A DNA stretch of 64,000 nucleotides from Panacagrimonas sp052389915 (GCA_052389915.1 JBQTHL010000037.1:22764-86763), one strand, 5' to 3'; positions 52,529 to 61,399 are shown, counted from the first letter of the stretch. Notes: generated from the sequence alone by a model not told the origin. Numbers and translations: made by a program.

Positions 52529-53626
52529 ATGACTTCTCCGCTTCTGACGCCGATCAAGCTTGGCGCGCTCCAGCTCAAGCATCGCGTGATCCTGGCGCCG
52601 CTGACGCGCATGCGCGCAGCCGCCGACGGCTCGCCCACCCCGCTCAATGCCACCTACTACGAACAGCGCGCGTCAGACGGCGGGCTGCTGATCACCGAGG
52701 CCACGCAGATTTCGCCGCAGGGCACGGGCTATCCGTCCACGCCCGGCATCTTCACCGAGGCGCACATCGAAGGATGGAAGCCGGTGACCGCTGCGGTCCA
52801 TGCCAAGGGCGGCAAGATCTTCAACCAGATGTTCCATGTCGGCCGCATCTCGCACAGCCTCTATCACGACGGCGCGTTGCCGGTGGCGCCATCGGCCATC
52901 GCGGCCGAAGGCGTAGCGTTCACCCCGAAGTGGGAGATGGTGCCGTTTGAAACCCCGCGCGCACTGGAGACCAAGGAACTGGCCGGCGTGGTCGAACAGT
53001 TTCGCCACGCGGCGGAATGCGCGAAGAAGGCAGGGTTCGACGGCGTAGAGGTTCACGGCGCCAACGGTTACCTGCTCGACCAGTTCCTTCAGGACAACGC
53101 GAACCAGCGCACCGACGAGTACGGCGGCTCCTTCGCCAACCGCGCCCGGCTGCTGCTGGAGGTCGTCGACGCAGTGATCAAGGTCTGGGGTTCGGATCAT
53201 GTCGGCGTGCGTCTCTCGCCGTACGGCTTGCTCAACGGCACCCAGGACAAGGATCCGATTGGCCTGTTCACGCACGTCGTCACGGAGCTGGCCAAGCGCA
53301 AGCTCGCCTATCTGCACATGGTCGAGCCGCGCGCAACGCTGGCCGGCTACACCGACGATGACGCTCCGGCGCATGCGTCCTCGACCAAGCTCTTCCGCGA
53401 TATGTTCAAGGGACCGGTCATCGTCGCCGGTGGATTCGATCAAGCGTCAGGTGAGGCGGCGATCGACTCGGGCTTGGGTGATGCCGTCGCATACGGCCGC
53501 ATCTTCATTTCCAATCCTGACTTGCCGCAGCGTTTCGCCAAGAAGGCTTCGCTCAACAAGTACGACCGCGCGACGTTCTATGGCGGCGCCGAGGCCGGCT
53601 ACACCGACTACCCTGCAATGTCATAA
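52529..53626 (+). CDS. Alkene reductase (Old Yellow Enzyme family)
   Basis: A 365-residue FMN TIM barrel. LTPIKLGALQLKHRVILAPLTRMRA, the active-site HVGRISH, EVHGANGYLLDQFLQDNANQRTDEYGG and the late GDAVAYGRIFISNPDLPQRF are all OYE hallmarks. It reduces activated C=C bonds (enones) with NAD(P)H. In the cluster it could saturate a ring enone, working opposite or next to the KstD-like dehydrogenase. A hairpin terminator follows. Confidence 0.95.
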   Translation: MTSPLLTPIKLGALQLKHRVILAPLTRMRAAADGSPTPLNATYYEQRASDGGLLITEATQISPQGTGYPSTPGIFTEAHIEGWKPVTAAVHAKGGKIFNQMFHVGRISHSLYHDGALPVAPSAIAAEGVAFTPKWEMVPFETPRALETKELAGVVEQFRHAAECAKKAGFDGVEVHGANGYLLDQFLQDNANQRTDEYGGSFANRARLLLEVVDAVIKVWGSDHVGVRLSPYGLLNGTQDKDPIGLFTHVVTELAKRKLAYLHMVEPRATLAGYTDDDAPAHASSTKLFRDMFKGPVIVAGGFDQASGEAAIDSGLGDAVAYGRIFISNPDLPQRFAKKASLNKYDRATFYGGAEAGYTDYPAMS

Positions 53627-53668
53627 CGCCGCGTCAAAACGCTTGCGAGTGGCAGTCGTCTGAACACG

Positions 53669-53706
53669 CCCGGCACCTTCCACCCCTCAGGTGGAACGGT
53701 GCCGGG
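53669..53706 (+). terminator. Hairpin terminator after the OYE gene
   Basis: CCCGGCACC-TTCCACC pairs with GGTGGAA-c-GGTGCCGGG around a 5-base loop (9 plus 7 bp, one bulged base). It is about 40 bases past the OYE stop. There is no strong T-run, so it may be partial. Confidence 0.6.
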
Positions 53707-53808
53707 TTCGCATCAGCGGCACCTCACCGCTCTCGCAGCAGTCAATCGGTTTTGGCCCTCCGGGACGCAGCGCCCGGTGCCGTTCAGCACATCTTGCGGA
53801 GGCTCACG

Positions 53809-54180
53809 ATGCTCATCACTCTCGGTTTCTACAAACGCAAGCCTGGCTTGAGCATCGAGGACTTCCGTCGCATCTGGTGCGAGGAATATGGACGGCTGTA
53901 CGGACAGAGGCCGGAAATAACCCAGTATCTCCGCCGTTACGTCCAGCATCGGCTGTCACCGCAAACCGACTGGCCGGGTACCTTCATCGGCTTCGATGGC
54001 TTCTCGGAGGCGTGGTTCGAAAACGCCGATGCCCGCAACGCCATGCAGGCGACACCGTATTACCAGGCCGTGCTCAAGCCGATGGTCGAGACCTTCCTCG
54101 ACATGGAAAACTCTAAGTGGGTTGCCTACGACGATCAGGTCTATCAGGTCGGCGGCCCACCGCCCTTGTTCTCTCGGTGA
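53809..54180 (+). CDS. EthD-domain protein
   Basis: A 123-residue EthD-like ferredoxin-fold protein (LITLGFYKRKPGLSIEDFRRIWCEEYGRLYG ... RRYVQHRLSP ... DGFSEAWFENADARNAM). The start at ATG 53809 follows GCGGAGGCTC. EthD relatives sit in ether and ring degradation clusters and often act as isomerases or accessory factors. It is the first gene of the second catabolic block, convergent with the BVMO. Confidence 0.82.
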   Translation: MLITLGFYKRKPGLSIEDFRRIWCEEYGRLYGQRPEITQYLRRYVQHRLSPQTDWPGTFIGFDGFSEAWFENADARNAMQATPYYQAVLKPMVETFLDMENSKWVAYDDQVYQVGGPPPLFSR

Positions 54181-54259
54181 CGATTTGAGTTGGCTCTGAC
54201 TGACGTCTAGTTCTGTTTTTCAGACGGCCGGAGCCGGCACCAACCAGTCGATGAAGCTG

Positions 54260-54291
54260 GGTCGACCTCGCGGCGAGCCGCTTGGTCGACC
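54260..54291. terminator. Bidirectional hairpin between EthD and BVMO genes
   Basis: GGTCGACC facing GGTCGACC with an inner GCGGC/GCCGC stem separated by a small internal loop. It lies between convergent genes, so it can serve both strands. No clear T-run. Confidence 0.45.
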
Positions 54292-54305
54292 CTCAGGCTT
54301 CAATG

Positions 54306-55793
54306 CTAAGCACCGGCGCGGGCGTCGGCGGCTCGCGTGACGAAGTCATCGACACGCCAGTGCTTCAACACCTCGCGGAATTCTTCCGGCGTGCCGGACC
54401 AGGTCTCGGGCACTCCGTTGTCGTCCTGATACCAGCTCTGACAACCGGTGACCCAGATGGTGTTCGGCAAGCGATCCCAATTGGACTTGATGAAGCGCGC
54501 CATCGCCTCTGGCTTTGCTTCGATGCTCTTCCAGCCCTTGTCGTGCGCGTTGCGGATGACGTCGACGATGTGCCCGGCGATAGCCTCGGAGTAGGCAATC
54601 GCGCTGAAGTTGCCGCGCGGCGACTGCGGGCCGCCGAGGATCATGAAGTTGGGGAAGCCCGGCACATGGGTCGACAGGTGAGCCCCCCTTTGGCCCTTCC
54701 ACGTATCGTCCAGTGTTTCGCCACGCTCGTTGATGACCTGAATCGGGCGGAAGTAAGCGGCGGTGTTGAACCCGGTGGCCAGGATCAGCACGTCCAGCGG
54801 GTGGCGTGCGCCGCTGCTGTCGATCACGGCGTCCGCTTCGACCTTGGCGATGCCCTGACGCACCAGTTTTACGTTGGGCCGCTGCAGCGCCGGATAGAAG
54901 TCCACCGACATCACCAGGCGCTTGCACATGGGCTGATAGTCCGGCGTGAGCTGCTTGCGCAATTCCGGATTCTTGACGCGACTCAGGTTCCAGCGGCAAG
55001 CCTTCTGGAAGAAGCTGCGCTGCCAGCCCGGCTTGATGACGGCCTGGGCAAACACCCCTTCGAAGAACCACTGGAAGAACCTGCCAGCGGTCTTGCCGAT
55101 CCACGGGAAAAGACTCACAAAGCTCCGCTCGGCCGCACCGTAGCTGCGGTTGTACAGCGGAAATACCCATTGCGGCGTGCGCATGAAGACCGTGAGATCC
55201 ACGCCTTGCTTGCCCAGGCTCGAAATCACCTGCGTTCCGGTGGAGCCGGCGCCAAGGACGCCGACGCGCTTGCTCTTCAGGTCGAGCTTGTCCGGCCAGC
55301 GTGCGGTGTGGAACGACTGTCCCTTGAACGTGTCGAGACCCTCCACCTTCGGCATGGCCGGCACGTGGAGAGGACCTGTCGCAGCGACGAGGAACTCGGC
55401 GGAGTCGGTGAGGCCCTGGGCGGTGGTGATGTGCCAGCGCACGCCATCGAAGCGCGCCTCCTTCACCTCCTGACCGAACACGACGTCGCGACGGATGTCG
55501 TACTTCTCGCAGACCTTGAGCATGTACTGCTGCAGCTCTGCGCCGCCGGCGAGGCGCGCTGACCACACCGGGTTGTGCTCGAACGAGAAATTGTAGTGAT
55601 GCGAGGGCACGTCGCAGGCCACGCCGGGATAGCGGTTCTCGCGCCAGGTGCCGCCGATCTCGTGGGCCTTCTCGTAGATCACCAGGTTGGTCAGCCCGGC
55701 GCGACGAAGCAGGATTGCCTGCGCCATACCGGCCGCACCGGCGCCGACGATGATCGTGCGGGGGCCACTCCGCGGGTTTCCGCCACCATCCAT
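54306..55793 (-). CDS. Baeyer-Villiger monooxygenase (flavin-containing)
   Basis: A 495-residue NAD(P)H/FAD monooxygenase. It has an N-terminal IVGAGAAGMAQAILLRRAG, the BVMO fingerprint FKGQSFHTARWP (F-x-G-x3-H-x3-W-P), a second Rossmann motif VGVLGAGSTGTQV, and ILATGFNTAAYF. It inserts oxygen next to a ketone, making an ester or lactone. SD GGAGAACG precedes ATG 55793. Divergent from the acyl-CoA ligase gene. It suggests ring cleavage of a cyclic ketone followed by hydrolysis. Confidence 0.95.
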   Translation of the reverse strand: MDGGGNPRSGPRTIIVGAGAAGMAQAILLRRAGLTNLVIYEKAHEIGGTWRENRYPGVACDVPSHHYNFSFEHNPVWSARLAGGAELQQYMLKVCEKYDIRRDVVFGQEVKEARFDGVRWHITTAQGLTDSAEFLVAATGPLHVPAMPKVEGLDTFKGQSFHTARWPDKLDLKSKRVGVLGAGSTGTQVISSLGKQGVDLTVFMRTPQWVFPLYNRSYGAAERSFVSLFPWIGKTAGRFFQWFFEGVFAQAVIKPGWQRSFFQKACRWNLSRVKNPELRKQLTPDYQPMCKRLVMSVDFYPALQRPNVKLVRQGIAKVEADAVIDSSGARHPLDVLILATGFNTAAYFRPIQVINERGETLDDTWKGQRGAHLSTHVPGFPNFMILGGPQSPRGNFSAIAYSEAIAGHIVDVIRNAHDKGWKSIEAKPEAMARFIKSNWDRLPNTIWVTGCQSWYQDDNGVPETWSGTPEEFREVLKHWRVDDFVTRAADARAGA

Positions 55794-55853
55794 ATCGTTC
55801 TCCTCGCTATTGCCAATCTTGCGCGACGAGTGTCCGGTCGGGCCTGCGTAATC

Positions 55854-55909
55854 GTCTTGCGTCCACCGGCTCCGACCCGACGCAAGAGGGCAACCGGTAG
55901 ACGCAAGAC
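55854..55909. promoter_or_regulatory. Cluster of CGCAAGAC elements between BVMO and ligase
   Basis: GTCTTGCGTC (55854-55863) faces GACGCAAGAG (55879-55888), and a third copy GACGCAAGAC is at 55900-55909. The first two form an inverted repeat with 15 bases between. The region is the divergent promoter gap. Related CGCAAGACGGCGC occurs at 58413 and 61387 before later genes of the block, so it may be a shared operator unlike the GTCCCC type. Confidence 0.55.
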
Positions 55910-55974
55910 CGGTCCGGCCGCAGCCACCACGATCCCCGCACATTAGAGCGGCCCTTCTGGAGGAGCCCCCAGCC

Positions 55975-57537
55975 GTGGAAACGCAGCCCAACGTCATCAA
56001 TCGCGTCGCCATCGGCGACATCATTCGCCGCCCCACCGCGCTGCATCCGGACAAGATCGCCTTCATCGAAGGCGAGCGCCGCATGACGTTCCGCGAGCTC
56101 GATCAGCGCTGCAACCAGTTCGCAAATTACCTGCGCTCGCAGGGCCTGAAGCAGGGCGACGCAGTGGCCGCTCTGTGCGGCAATTCGCTCGACTTCATCG
56201 TCGCCGCCTACGGCATCGCCCGCGCCGGCATGGTCTGGGTGCCGATGAACGTGCTGCTCAAGCGCGAGCAGATCGACTACATTCTGGACAAGGTCGAAGC
56301 GCGGCTACTGATCGTCGACACCGCGTTTCTCCCTGTAATGCGCGCGGCCGGCCGCACGCCGCCACCGCTCCTGGCGATCCCAACACCTGGCGTCGCTTCC
56401 GACGCCACGCTTCCGACGTTCGAGCAGGTCTGCAACGGACAGCCCACTGACGAACCGGACATCGAGATCGGCGACCGCGACACCGCGATCGTAATGTTCA
56501 CCAGCGGCACCACCGCGCAGCAGAAGGGCGTGGTGGTCAGTCATCTGGCGGTGGTGCTGGCCACGCTCAACAACATCATCGAGATGGAGATGCAGCAGAA
56601 CGACGTGACCGTCGCCATGCTGCCGTTCTTCCATTGCGCGCAGCACACCTTGGTCAGCTCCTTCCTGCATCGCGGCGCGACGCAGATCGTCATGCGCGGC
56701 TTCGACGCAGTGACGCTGATGGAACACATCACGAAGGACCGAGTGACCTGGTGCTTCGCCCTGCCGACGATGTGGCGTGCCGTTCTCGATCATCCGGATC
56801 GCTCGAAGTACCGCTTCGACTCGATGCGCTACGGGCTCTACGCGATGACGCCGATGGACACCGAAACCTTGACGCGCCTGACCCACGAGATCTGCCCACG
56901 CTTTGCGCTCAGCAGCGGCCAGACCGAGGTCTACCCTTCAGCCTGCGTGTTCAAGCCCGAGCTGCAGTTCTCCAAGCAGGGCCAGTACTGGGGCCAGGCG
57001 GGAATGACCGCCGAGTTCGCGATCATGGACGACGACGGCACGCTGCTGCCCCGCGGAAAGGTCGGTGAGCTGGTGGTGCGCGGCCCTACCGTGATGATGG
57101 AGTACCTCAAGGACCCGGAAGCCACCGCGGCCGCACGAGCGCACGGCTGGCATCACACGGGTGATCTTGGCCTGATCGACGAGGACGGCCTGTTCCTGTT
57201 CCACGATCGCAAGAAGGACATGATCAAGACTGGCGGCGAGAACGTGGCGTCCTGCACCGTCGAAGGCGCGCTGCTGGGGCATCCGTCGGTGAGGTCCGCG
57301 GCGGTCATCGGGCTGCCGCATGCGCGCTGGATCGAAGCGGTCACGGCCTTCGTGGTGCCCAAGCCGGGCCAGACGCTGAGCGAGACCGAGGTCATCGCCT
57401 GGTGCAAGGCACGTCTCGGCCTGCACGAAGTTCCGAAGAAGGTCGTGTTCCTCGATCAGCTTCCCACGACCGTCACGGGCAAGGTGCTCAAGCACGTGCT
57501 GCGCTCGGAACACCAGAACGTGTTCGAGAACGGCTGA
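55975..57537 (+). CDS. Acyl-CoA synthetase (AMP-forming)
   Basis: A 520-residue ANL ligase starting at GTG 55975 after CTGGAGGAGCC. Motifs are IVMFTSGTTAQQKGVVVSHL, then SSGQTEVYPS, GWHHTGDLGLIDEDGLFLFHDRKKDMIKTGGENV and the C-terminal TTVTGKVLKHVL with the catalytic Lys. It activates a carboxylic acid, probably one released after the Baeyer-Villiger step. It is divergent from the BVMO; an SDR gene follows 76 bases later. Confidence 0.92.
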   Translation: METQPNVINRVAIGDIIRRPTALHPDKIAFIEGERRMTFRELDQRCNQFANYLRSQGLKQGDAVAALCGNSLDFIVAAYGIARAGMVWVPMNVLLKREQIDYILDKVEARLLIVDTAFLPVMRAAGRTPPPLLAIPTPGVASDATLPTFEQVCNGQPTDEPDIEIGDRDTAIVMFTSGTTAQQKGVVVSHLAVVLATLNNIIEMEMQQNDVTVAMLPFFHCAQHTLVSSFLHRGATQIVMRGFDAVTLMEHITKDRVTWCFALPTMWRAVLDHPDRSKYRFDSMRYGLYAMTPMDTETLTRLTHEICPRFALSSGQTEVYPSACVFKPELQFSKQGQYWGQAGMTAEFAIMDDDGTLLPRGKVGELVVRGPTVMMEYLKDPEATAAARAHGWHHTGDLGLIDEDGLFLFHDRKKDMIKTGGENVASCTVEGALLGHPSVRSAAVIGLPHARWIEAVTAFVVPKPGQTLSETEVIAWCKARLGLHEVPKKVVFLDQLPTTVTGKVLKHVLRSEHQNVFENG

Positions 57538-57613
57538 TCCAATTCACAGGCACATGCAAACCCCGCCGCGCGCCAGCTCGGTATCTGATTTCAACAAGCG
57601 AAGGAGACGATCA

Positions 57614-58390
57614 ATGAACACGCCGAACGGAAGACTCAAGGACAAGGTGGCCATCGTGACGGGCGGCGCCTCGGGCATCGGCGAGGCGACGTGCAAGCTG
57701 TTCGCACAGGAAGGCGCCAAGGTCATCGTGGCCGACATCCAGCCCGAGAAAGGCCAGGCCGTGGCCGCGCAGATCATCAAGGACGGTGGCAGCGCGGAGT
57801 TCCTGCGCTGCGACATGGGCGTGATGACGGATATCGAGGCCATGTTCCAACACGTGGCGACCCGTTACGGTCGGCTGGACACGCTGGTGAACAACGCGGC
57901 GGTGGAAAGCCCGCTGCCGGAAGTCGATACCTCCGAGGAGGTGTACGACCGCATCATGAACATCAACGTCAAGGGCGTGTTCTTCGCCACGAAACACGCG
58001 GTGCCGCTGATGAAGAAGAACGGCGGCGGCTCGATCATCAATATTTCGTCGGCGTACGGAATCATCGGCAGCCCAGGGTTTGGCGCTTACCACGCGTCCA
58101 AGGGCGCGGTGAGGACGCTGACCAAGGGCACCGCGGTTGCGCACGCCCGCGACGGCATTCGCGCCAATTCCATCCACCCAGGCGCCATCAACACGCCGCT
58201 GGTTCAAGAAGCGATCAAGAACCACGCGGATCCAAAAGGGTTCGAGAACGCAGTCGTCGGCTCGACCCCGATTGGACGCTGGGGCCAGCCCATCGAGATC
58301 GCCTACGGCTGCCTGTTCCTGGCCTCCGATGAATCCAAGTTCTGCATCGGCGCGGAGTTCTGCATCGACGGCGGCCTGGTCGCGCAGTAG
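57614..58390 (+). CDS. Short-chain dehydrogenase/reductase
   Basis: A 258-residue classical SDR. VAIVTGGASGIGEATCKLFAQEGAKVIVADIQ is the cofactor site with an Asp favouring NAD, then NNAAVE, INISSAYG and YHASKGAVRTL give the Ser-Tyr-Lys set. SD GAAGGAGAC precedes ATG 57614. It probably oxidises the alcohol formed in the ring-opening route. Confidence 0.92.
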   Translation: MNTPNGRLKDKVAIVTGGASGIGEATCKLFAQEGAKVIVADIQPEKGQAVAAQIIKDGGSAEFLRCDMGVMTDIEAMFQHVATRYGRLDTLVNNAAVESPLPEVDTSEEVYDRIMNINVKGVFFATKHAVPLMKKNGGGSIINISSAYGIIGSPGFGAYHASKGAVRTLTKGTAVAHARDGIRANSIHPGAINTPLVQEAIKNHADPKGFENAVVGSTPIGRWGQPIEIAYGCLFLASDESKFCIGAEFCIDGGLVAQ

Positions 58391-58412
58391 GGCGTACCTG
58401 ACAGCCGCTGCA

Positions 58413-58425
58413 CGCAAGACGGCGC
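58413..58425 (+). promoter_or_regulatory. CGCAAGACGGCGC element before the PhaE-like gene
   Basis: CGCAAGACGGCGC, identical over 13 bases to the copy at 61387-61399. It is 72 bases before the ATG at 58485. It shares GCAAGAC with the sites in the BVMO/ligase gap. Confidence 0.4.
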
Positions 58426-58484
58426 GAAGGGCGGACGCGAAGCTGCCCGGGTCAGCGTCATTCTCGCGAGACCGGACCTAATGC

Positions 58485-58889
58485 ATGCCCGCACCTACCC
58501 CTCCCTGGCGGCGCCTGTTCGACCGCATCGAGAACGCCATCGGGCGTCCTCTCGAACAGAAGATCGCCGATCCGCGCGTGAACGAGGCGCTGCTGATGGG
58601 ACTGGAGCTGTCACGGGGTCTGTCGCGCCGCTGGCGTGCCGGCACCTCGAACCTTCGGCACCTAGGCAATCAGCCGAGCTACTCGGATGTTCGAAGGCTG
58701 GAGCGCCGACTGGGACAGATCGAGAAGCAGTTGCTCGATCTGTCGGCAGCGATGGAGCGGATGGAAAACCGCGTAACGGCGACGTCGGCTGAGCCATGTC
58801 AGACCTCCGCTCCCCGCAACGCCAGCAAAGGATCGACTCGCTCCGCGAGGAAATCGAACGCAACTCCCGGCGCGCGCGCAACGGACTGA
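58485..58889 (+). CDS. Short PhaE-like/coiled-coil partner protein
   Basis: A 134-residue protein. The N-terminus WRRLFDRIENAIGRPLEQKIADPRVNEALLMGLELSRGLSRRW and the helix VRRLERRLGQIEKQLLDLSAAMERMENRV look like PhaE- or phasin-type subunits. Class III PHA synthases use a PhaE of about 350 residues, so this is far shorter. The last 94 bases overlap the synthase-like gene in another frame, and the tail is low-complexity, so the true end may be functional only up to the coiled coil. Confidence 0.6.
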   Translation: MPAPTPPWRRLFDRIENAIGRPLEQKIADPRVNEALLMGLELSRGLSRRWRAGTSNLRHLGNQPSYSDVRRLERRLGQIEKQLLDLSAAMERMENRVTATSAEPCQTSAPRNASKGSTRSARKSNATPGARATD

Positions 58890-59890
58890 AGTACCTGTTC
58901 GGAGGTCGCTTCGTCCGCACCGGTGCAACCGCGAAGACCGTGGTGTGGAAGCATGGCAAGGCAGAGCTGTGGCACTACGGCGGGCATACGGCGCAGCTCG
59001 ATCCGCCGATCCTCGCCTTCATCGGGCTGGTTAGCCGCAGCTATGTGCTCGACCTGCACGCCGGCAACAGTTACGTCGAGCGCCTAATGAACGCGGGTCA
59101 CGCGGTATACGTGCTCGATTGGGGCGTGCCGGACGAAGCCGATGCGCAGAATACGCTGGCCACGTACGCACTGGATCTGTTGCCGCGCGCGGTTGCGGCG
59201 CTCCTGCGTCACGCAGAGGCGAGCGAGGTGATTCTCACCGGCTACTGCATGGGCGGGTGCCTCGCCCTGTCCGCACTCGGTGCGGGTGCCGATATCCCGG
59301 TGCGTGCGCTGGTGACCATGGCATCGCCGGTGGATTTTTCGCAGGTCGGCAATCTGGTGGAGCCGATTCGCAGCAAGAGCATCGACCCGGAAACGCTGAT
59401 CGACGACAGCGGCAATGTGCCGGCGTCGCTGGTGTTCCGCAGCTTCGCCATCCGGCATCCCACCGCCGATCTCGTCCAGGCCGCGAACCTGTGGCAGAAC
59501 CTGTGGAACGACGAGTACGTGCTCGGCTATCAGGCGATGAATGAATGGATCGCCGATCACATTCCGATGCCCGGCGGCGTGTTACGCGACATGGTCCGTT
59601 GGTGGATTCAGGGCAACGGTTTCGTAACCGGCGACTTCAAGCTCGGAACCAAGCGCGTCGATCTCTCCCGCATCCGCTGCCCGGTCCTGTGCGTGGTGGC
59701 GGAGCGCGACGAGATCGTGCCCTGTGCCGCCGCAGACCCTCTGCCGCGCTTGCTGACGGGAACCAAGACCGACCTGCTCTCGATTCCCGCCGGTCACATC
59801 AGCATTACCTGCGGTCGCCAGGCGGCGAAGGTCGCCATCCCGGCCATTCTCGACTGGATCCGCCAGCACTCCGAGCCCATCACCTCATGA
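58796..59890 (+). CDS. Class III PHA synthase-like alpha/beta hydrolase
   Basis: A 364-residue protein of PhaC (class III) length. The catalytic Cys151 lies in the lipase-like box GYCMGG (ILTGYCMGGCLALSAL), the Asp is in VAERDEIVP and the His in IPAGHISI. YVLDWGVPDE is the conserved PhaC strand. It may polymerise or transfer a hydroxyacyl group. The companion is a short PhaE-like protein overlapping it. The place in a ring-degradation block suggests a thioester-transfer role or storage of a hydroxyacyl-CoA. Confidence 0.85.
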   Translation: MSDLRSPQRQQRIDSLREEIERNSRRARNGLKYLFGGRFVRTGATAKTVVWKHGKAELWHYGGHTAQLDPPILAFIGLVSRSYVLDLHAGNSYVERLMNAGHAVYVLDWGVPDEADAQNTLATYALDLLPRAVAALLRHAEASEVILTGYCMGGCLALSALGAGADIPVRALVTMASPVDFSQVGNLVEPIRSKSIDPETLIDDSGNVPASLVFRSFAIRHPTADLVQAANLWQNLWNDEYVLGYQAMNEWIADHIPMPGGVLRDMVRWWIQGNGFVTGDFKLGTKRVDLSRIRCPVLCVVAERDEIVPCAAADPLPRLLTGTKTDLLSIPAGHISITCGRQAAKVAIPAILDWIRQHSEPITS

Positions 59891-60423
59891 ACATCCGTGA
59901 ATACGGCGCGCCAGACGCCGCCGCTCTCGAAAACTTCTTTCGCCGCATTCCGGCCGACGATCTCACCTTCGCCAAGGAAGATCCGCTCGCACCGGGCCTG
60001 CTGCAGGAATGGCTGCGCGACTCCCGCGCCCTGCGCCTGCTGGCCATCGATGACGAGGATCAGTCCGTGATCGGCTATGTCGCGGTCATTCCCGGCGTCG
60101 GCCTGTCGGGTCATGTCGGCGAACTGCGTCTGCTCGTCGATCCAGCGCGCCGTCGCTGGGGCGTCGGCAAGGCACTCGCCCGTCAGGCACTCGCCAATGC
60201 GCTGGGCCGACAGGGCCTGCGCAAGATCATGGTGGAAGTGGTTGCCGAGCAGGAGCCAGCCATCCGCATGTTCCGCAGCCTCGGCTTCGTCGCCGAAGCG
60301 GTGCTCGTCGATCAGCTCATGGATCCCAGCGGACAGCCGCAGGACCTGGTGCTGCTGGCGCACTTCGCGGAAGACAACCAGTCACGACTCGATGCGCTGG
60401 GCATCGCAAGCGAGCTGGCATGA
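59887..60423 (+). CDS. GNAT N-acetyltransferase
   Basis: A 178-residue GNAT. The acetyl-CoA loop is in LLVDPARRRWGVGKALARQAL (RxxGxG/A-type), followed by KIMVEVVAEQEPAIRMFRSLGFVAEAV. ATG 59887 overlaps the preceding stop (ATGA), and its own stop overlaps the next ATG, so it is tightly coupled to both. Acceptor unknown. Confidence 0.9.
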   Translation: MNIREYGAPDAAALENFFRRIPADDLTFAKEDPLAPGLLQEWLRDSRALRLLAIDDEDQSVIGYVAVIPGVGLSGHVGELRLLVDPARRRWGVGKALARQALANALGRQGLRKIMVEVVAEQEPAIRMFRSLGFVAEAVLVDQLMDPSGQPQDLVLLAHFAEDNQSRLDALGIASELA

Positions 60424-61385
60424 AAGAGCAGCGAATCACCCTGGGATCGCATCGCCTGCGTGTCCGCGAGCAGGGAAGCGGCGAACCGCTCCTGCTCATT
60501 CATGGACTGGGCGCGCATCTCGGCATGTGGGGTCCGCTGGAGGCGCGCCTCACGTCGCGCCGCGTCATCACGCTCGATCTTCCGGGCACGGGTGAATCCA
60601 GCATTCCCCTGCGTCCGCTGCATGTGTGCGAGGTGGCGGATCTGGTCGAGCGTGCGCTCGACACCCTCGGGTACGAATCGGTGGATGTGCTCGGATACTC
60701 CTTCGGCGGTGCGGTGGCGCAGATGCTGGCGTACCGGCACCCGAACCGCGTGCGCAAGCTCGCGCTGATCTCGACCATCGTCGGCATCGGCAGCGTGCCC
60801 GGTGCGGCGGTCGCGTTCCTCACCACGTCCCTGCCCATCCGCTACTGGTGGCCCTGGCTGTACGAGAAAACCTACGTCAGCACCGTGGGCGGGCCGCATC
60901 CTGATCCGCAGTCGTTTCGCGAGCAGATGGCGATGCGCAAAGCCGCGCCGCCGTCGCTTCCGGGCTACGCATGGCAATGGCTGGCGGCCATGAGCTGGAC
61001 CAGTCTCGGCTGGCTGGAGCGCATTCCGCACACGACCCTGGTGGTATCCGGCACGGATGATCGTCTCGTGCCGCATGCCAATTCGATGAACATCGCCGCG
61101 CGCATTCCGAATGCGCGCCTGTTCCTCGCCGATGGTGAGGGCCACATGCTGCTGTTCGACAAGCGCTGCGCCGCGCTGCCGGTGATCGCCTCGTTCTTCG
61201 ACGCTGAACCCGCGGCATCGACCGTTGACTGGGATGCGCTACCCAAGCCGCAGACCGGCGAGTACCGGCAGGCTGTTCGCACACGATTCGGCCAAGGTTC
61301 GATTGCCGCCGCCGGCACTCGCTCGCTGCTCGGCTTTCAGCGGATCGTTCGCATGTCGTCCGCACTGATGCAGCGCAGCCGATAA
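60420..61385 (+). CDS. Alpha/beta hydrolase
   Basis: A 321-residue alpha/beta hydrolase. The HG oxyanion motif is LLIHGLGAHLGMWG, the nucleophile elbow VLGYSFGGAVAQMLA has the Ser, and the acid is in TDDRLVPH with His in DGEGHMLLF. It is of the lipase/lactonase-like group and could hydrolyse the ester or lactone produced by the BVMO. ATGA overlap with the GNAT gene. Confidence 0.9.
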   Translation: MKEQRITLGSHRLRVREQGSGEPLLLIHGLGAHLGMWGPLEARLTSRRVITLDLPGTGESSIPLRPLHVCEVADLVERALDTLGYESVDVLGYSFGGAVAQMLAYRHPNRVRKLALISTIVGIGSVPGAAVAFLTTSLPIRYWWPWLYEKTYVSTVGGPHPDPQSFREQMAMRKAAPPSLPGYAWQWLAAMSWTSLGWLERIPHTTLVVSGTDDRLVPHANSMNIAARIPNARLFLADGEGHMLLFDKRCAALPVIASFFDAEPAASTVDWDALPKPQTGEYRQAVRTRFGQGSIAAAGTRSLLGFQRIVRMSSALMQRSR

Positions 61386-61386
61386 G

Positions 61387-61399
61387 CGCAAGACGGCGC
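61387..61399 (+). promoter_or_regulatory. CGCAAGACGGCGC element before the SnoaL-like gene
   Basis: CGCAAGACGGCGC, the same 13 bases as at 58413-58425, followed by AAG as in the first copy (GAAG). It is 61 bases before ATG 61460 and right after the hydrolase stop. Confidence 0.4.

Noticed and set aside
55794..56084. Upstream extension of the BVMO frame
   Set aside because: It overlaps the divergent ligase gene and its promoter. A good SD precedes ATG 55793, and the flavin motif begins soon after it.
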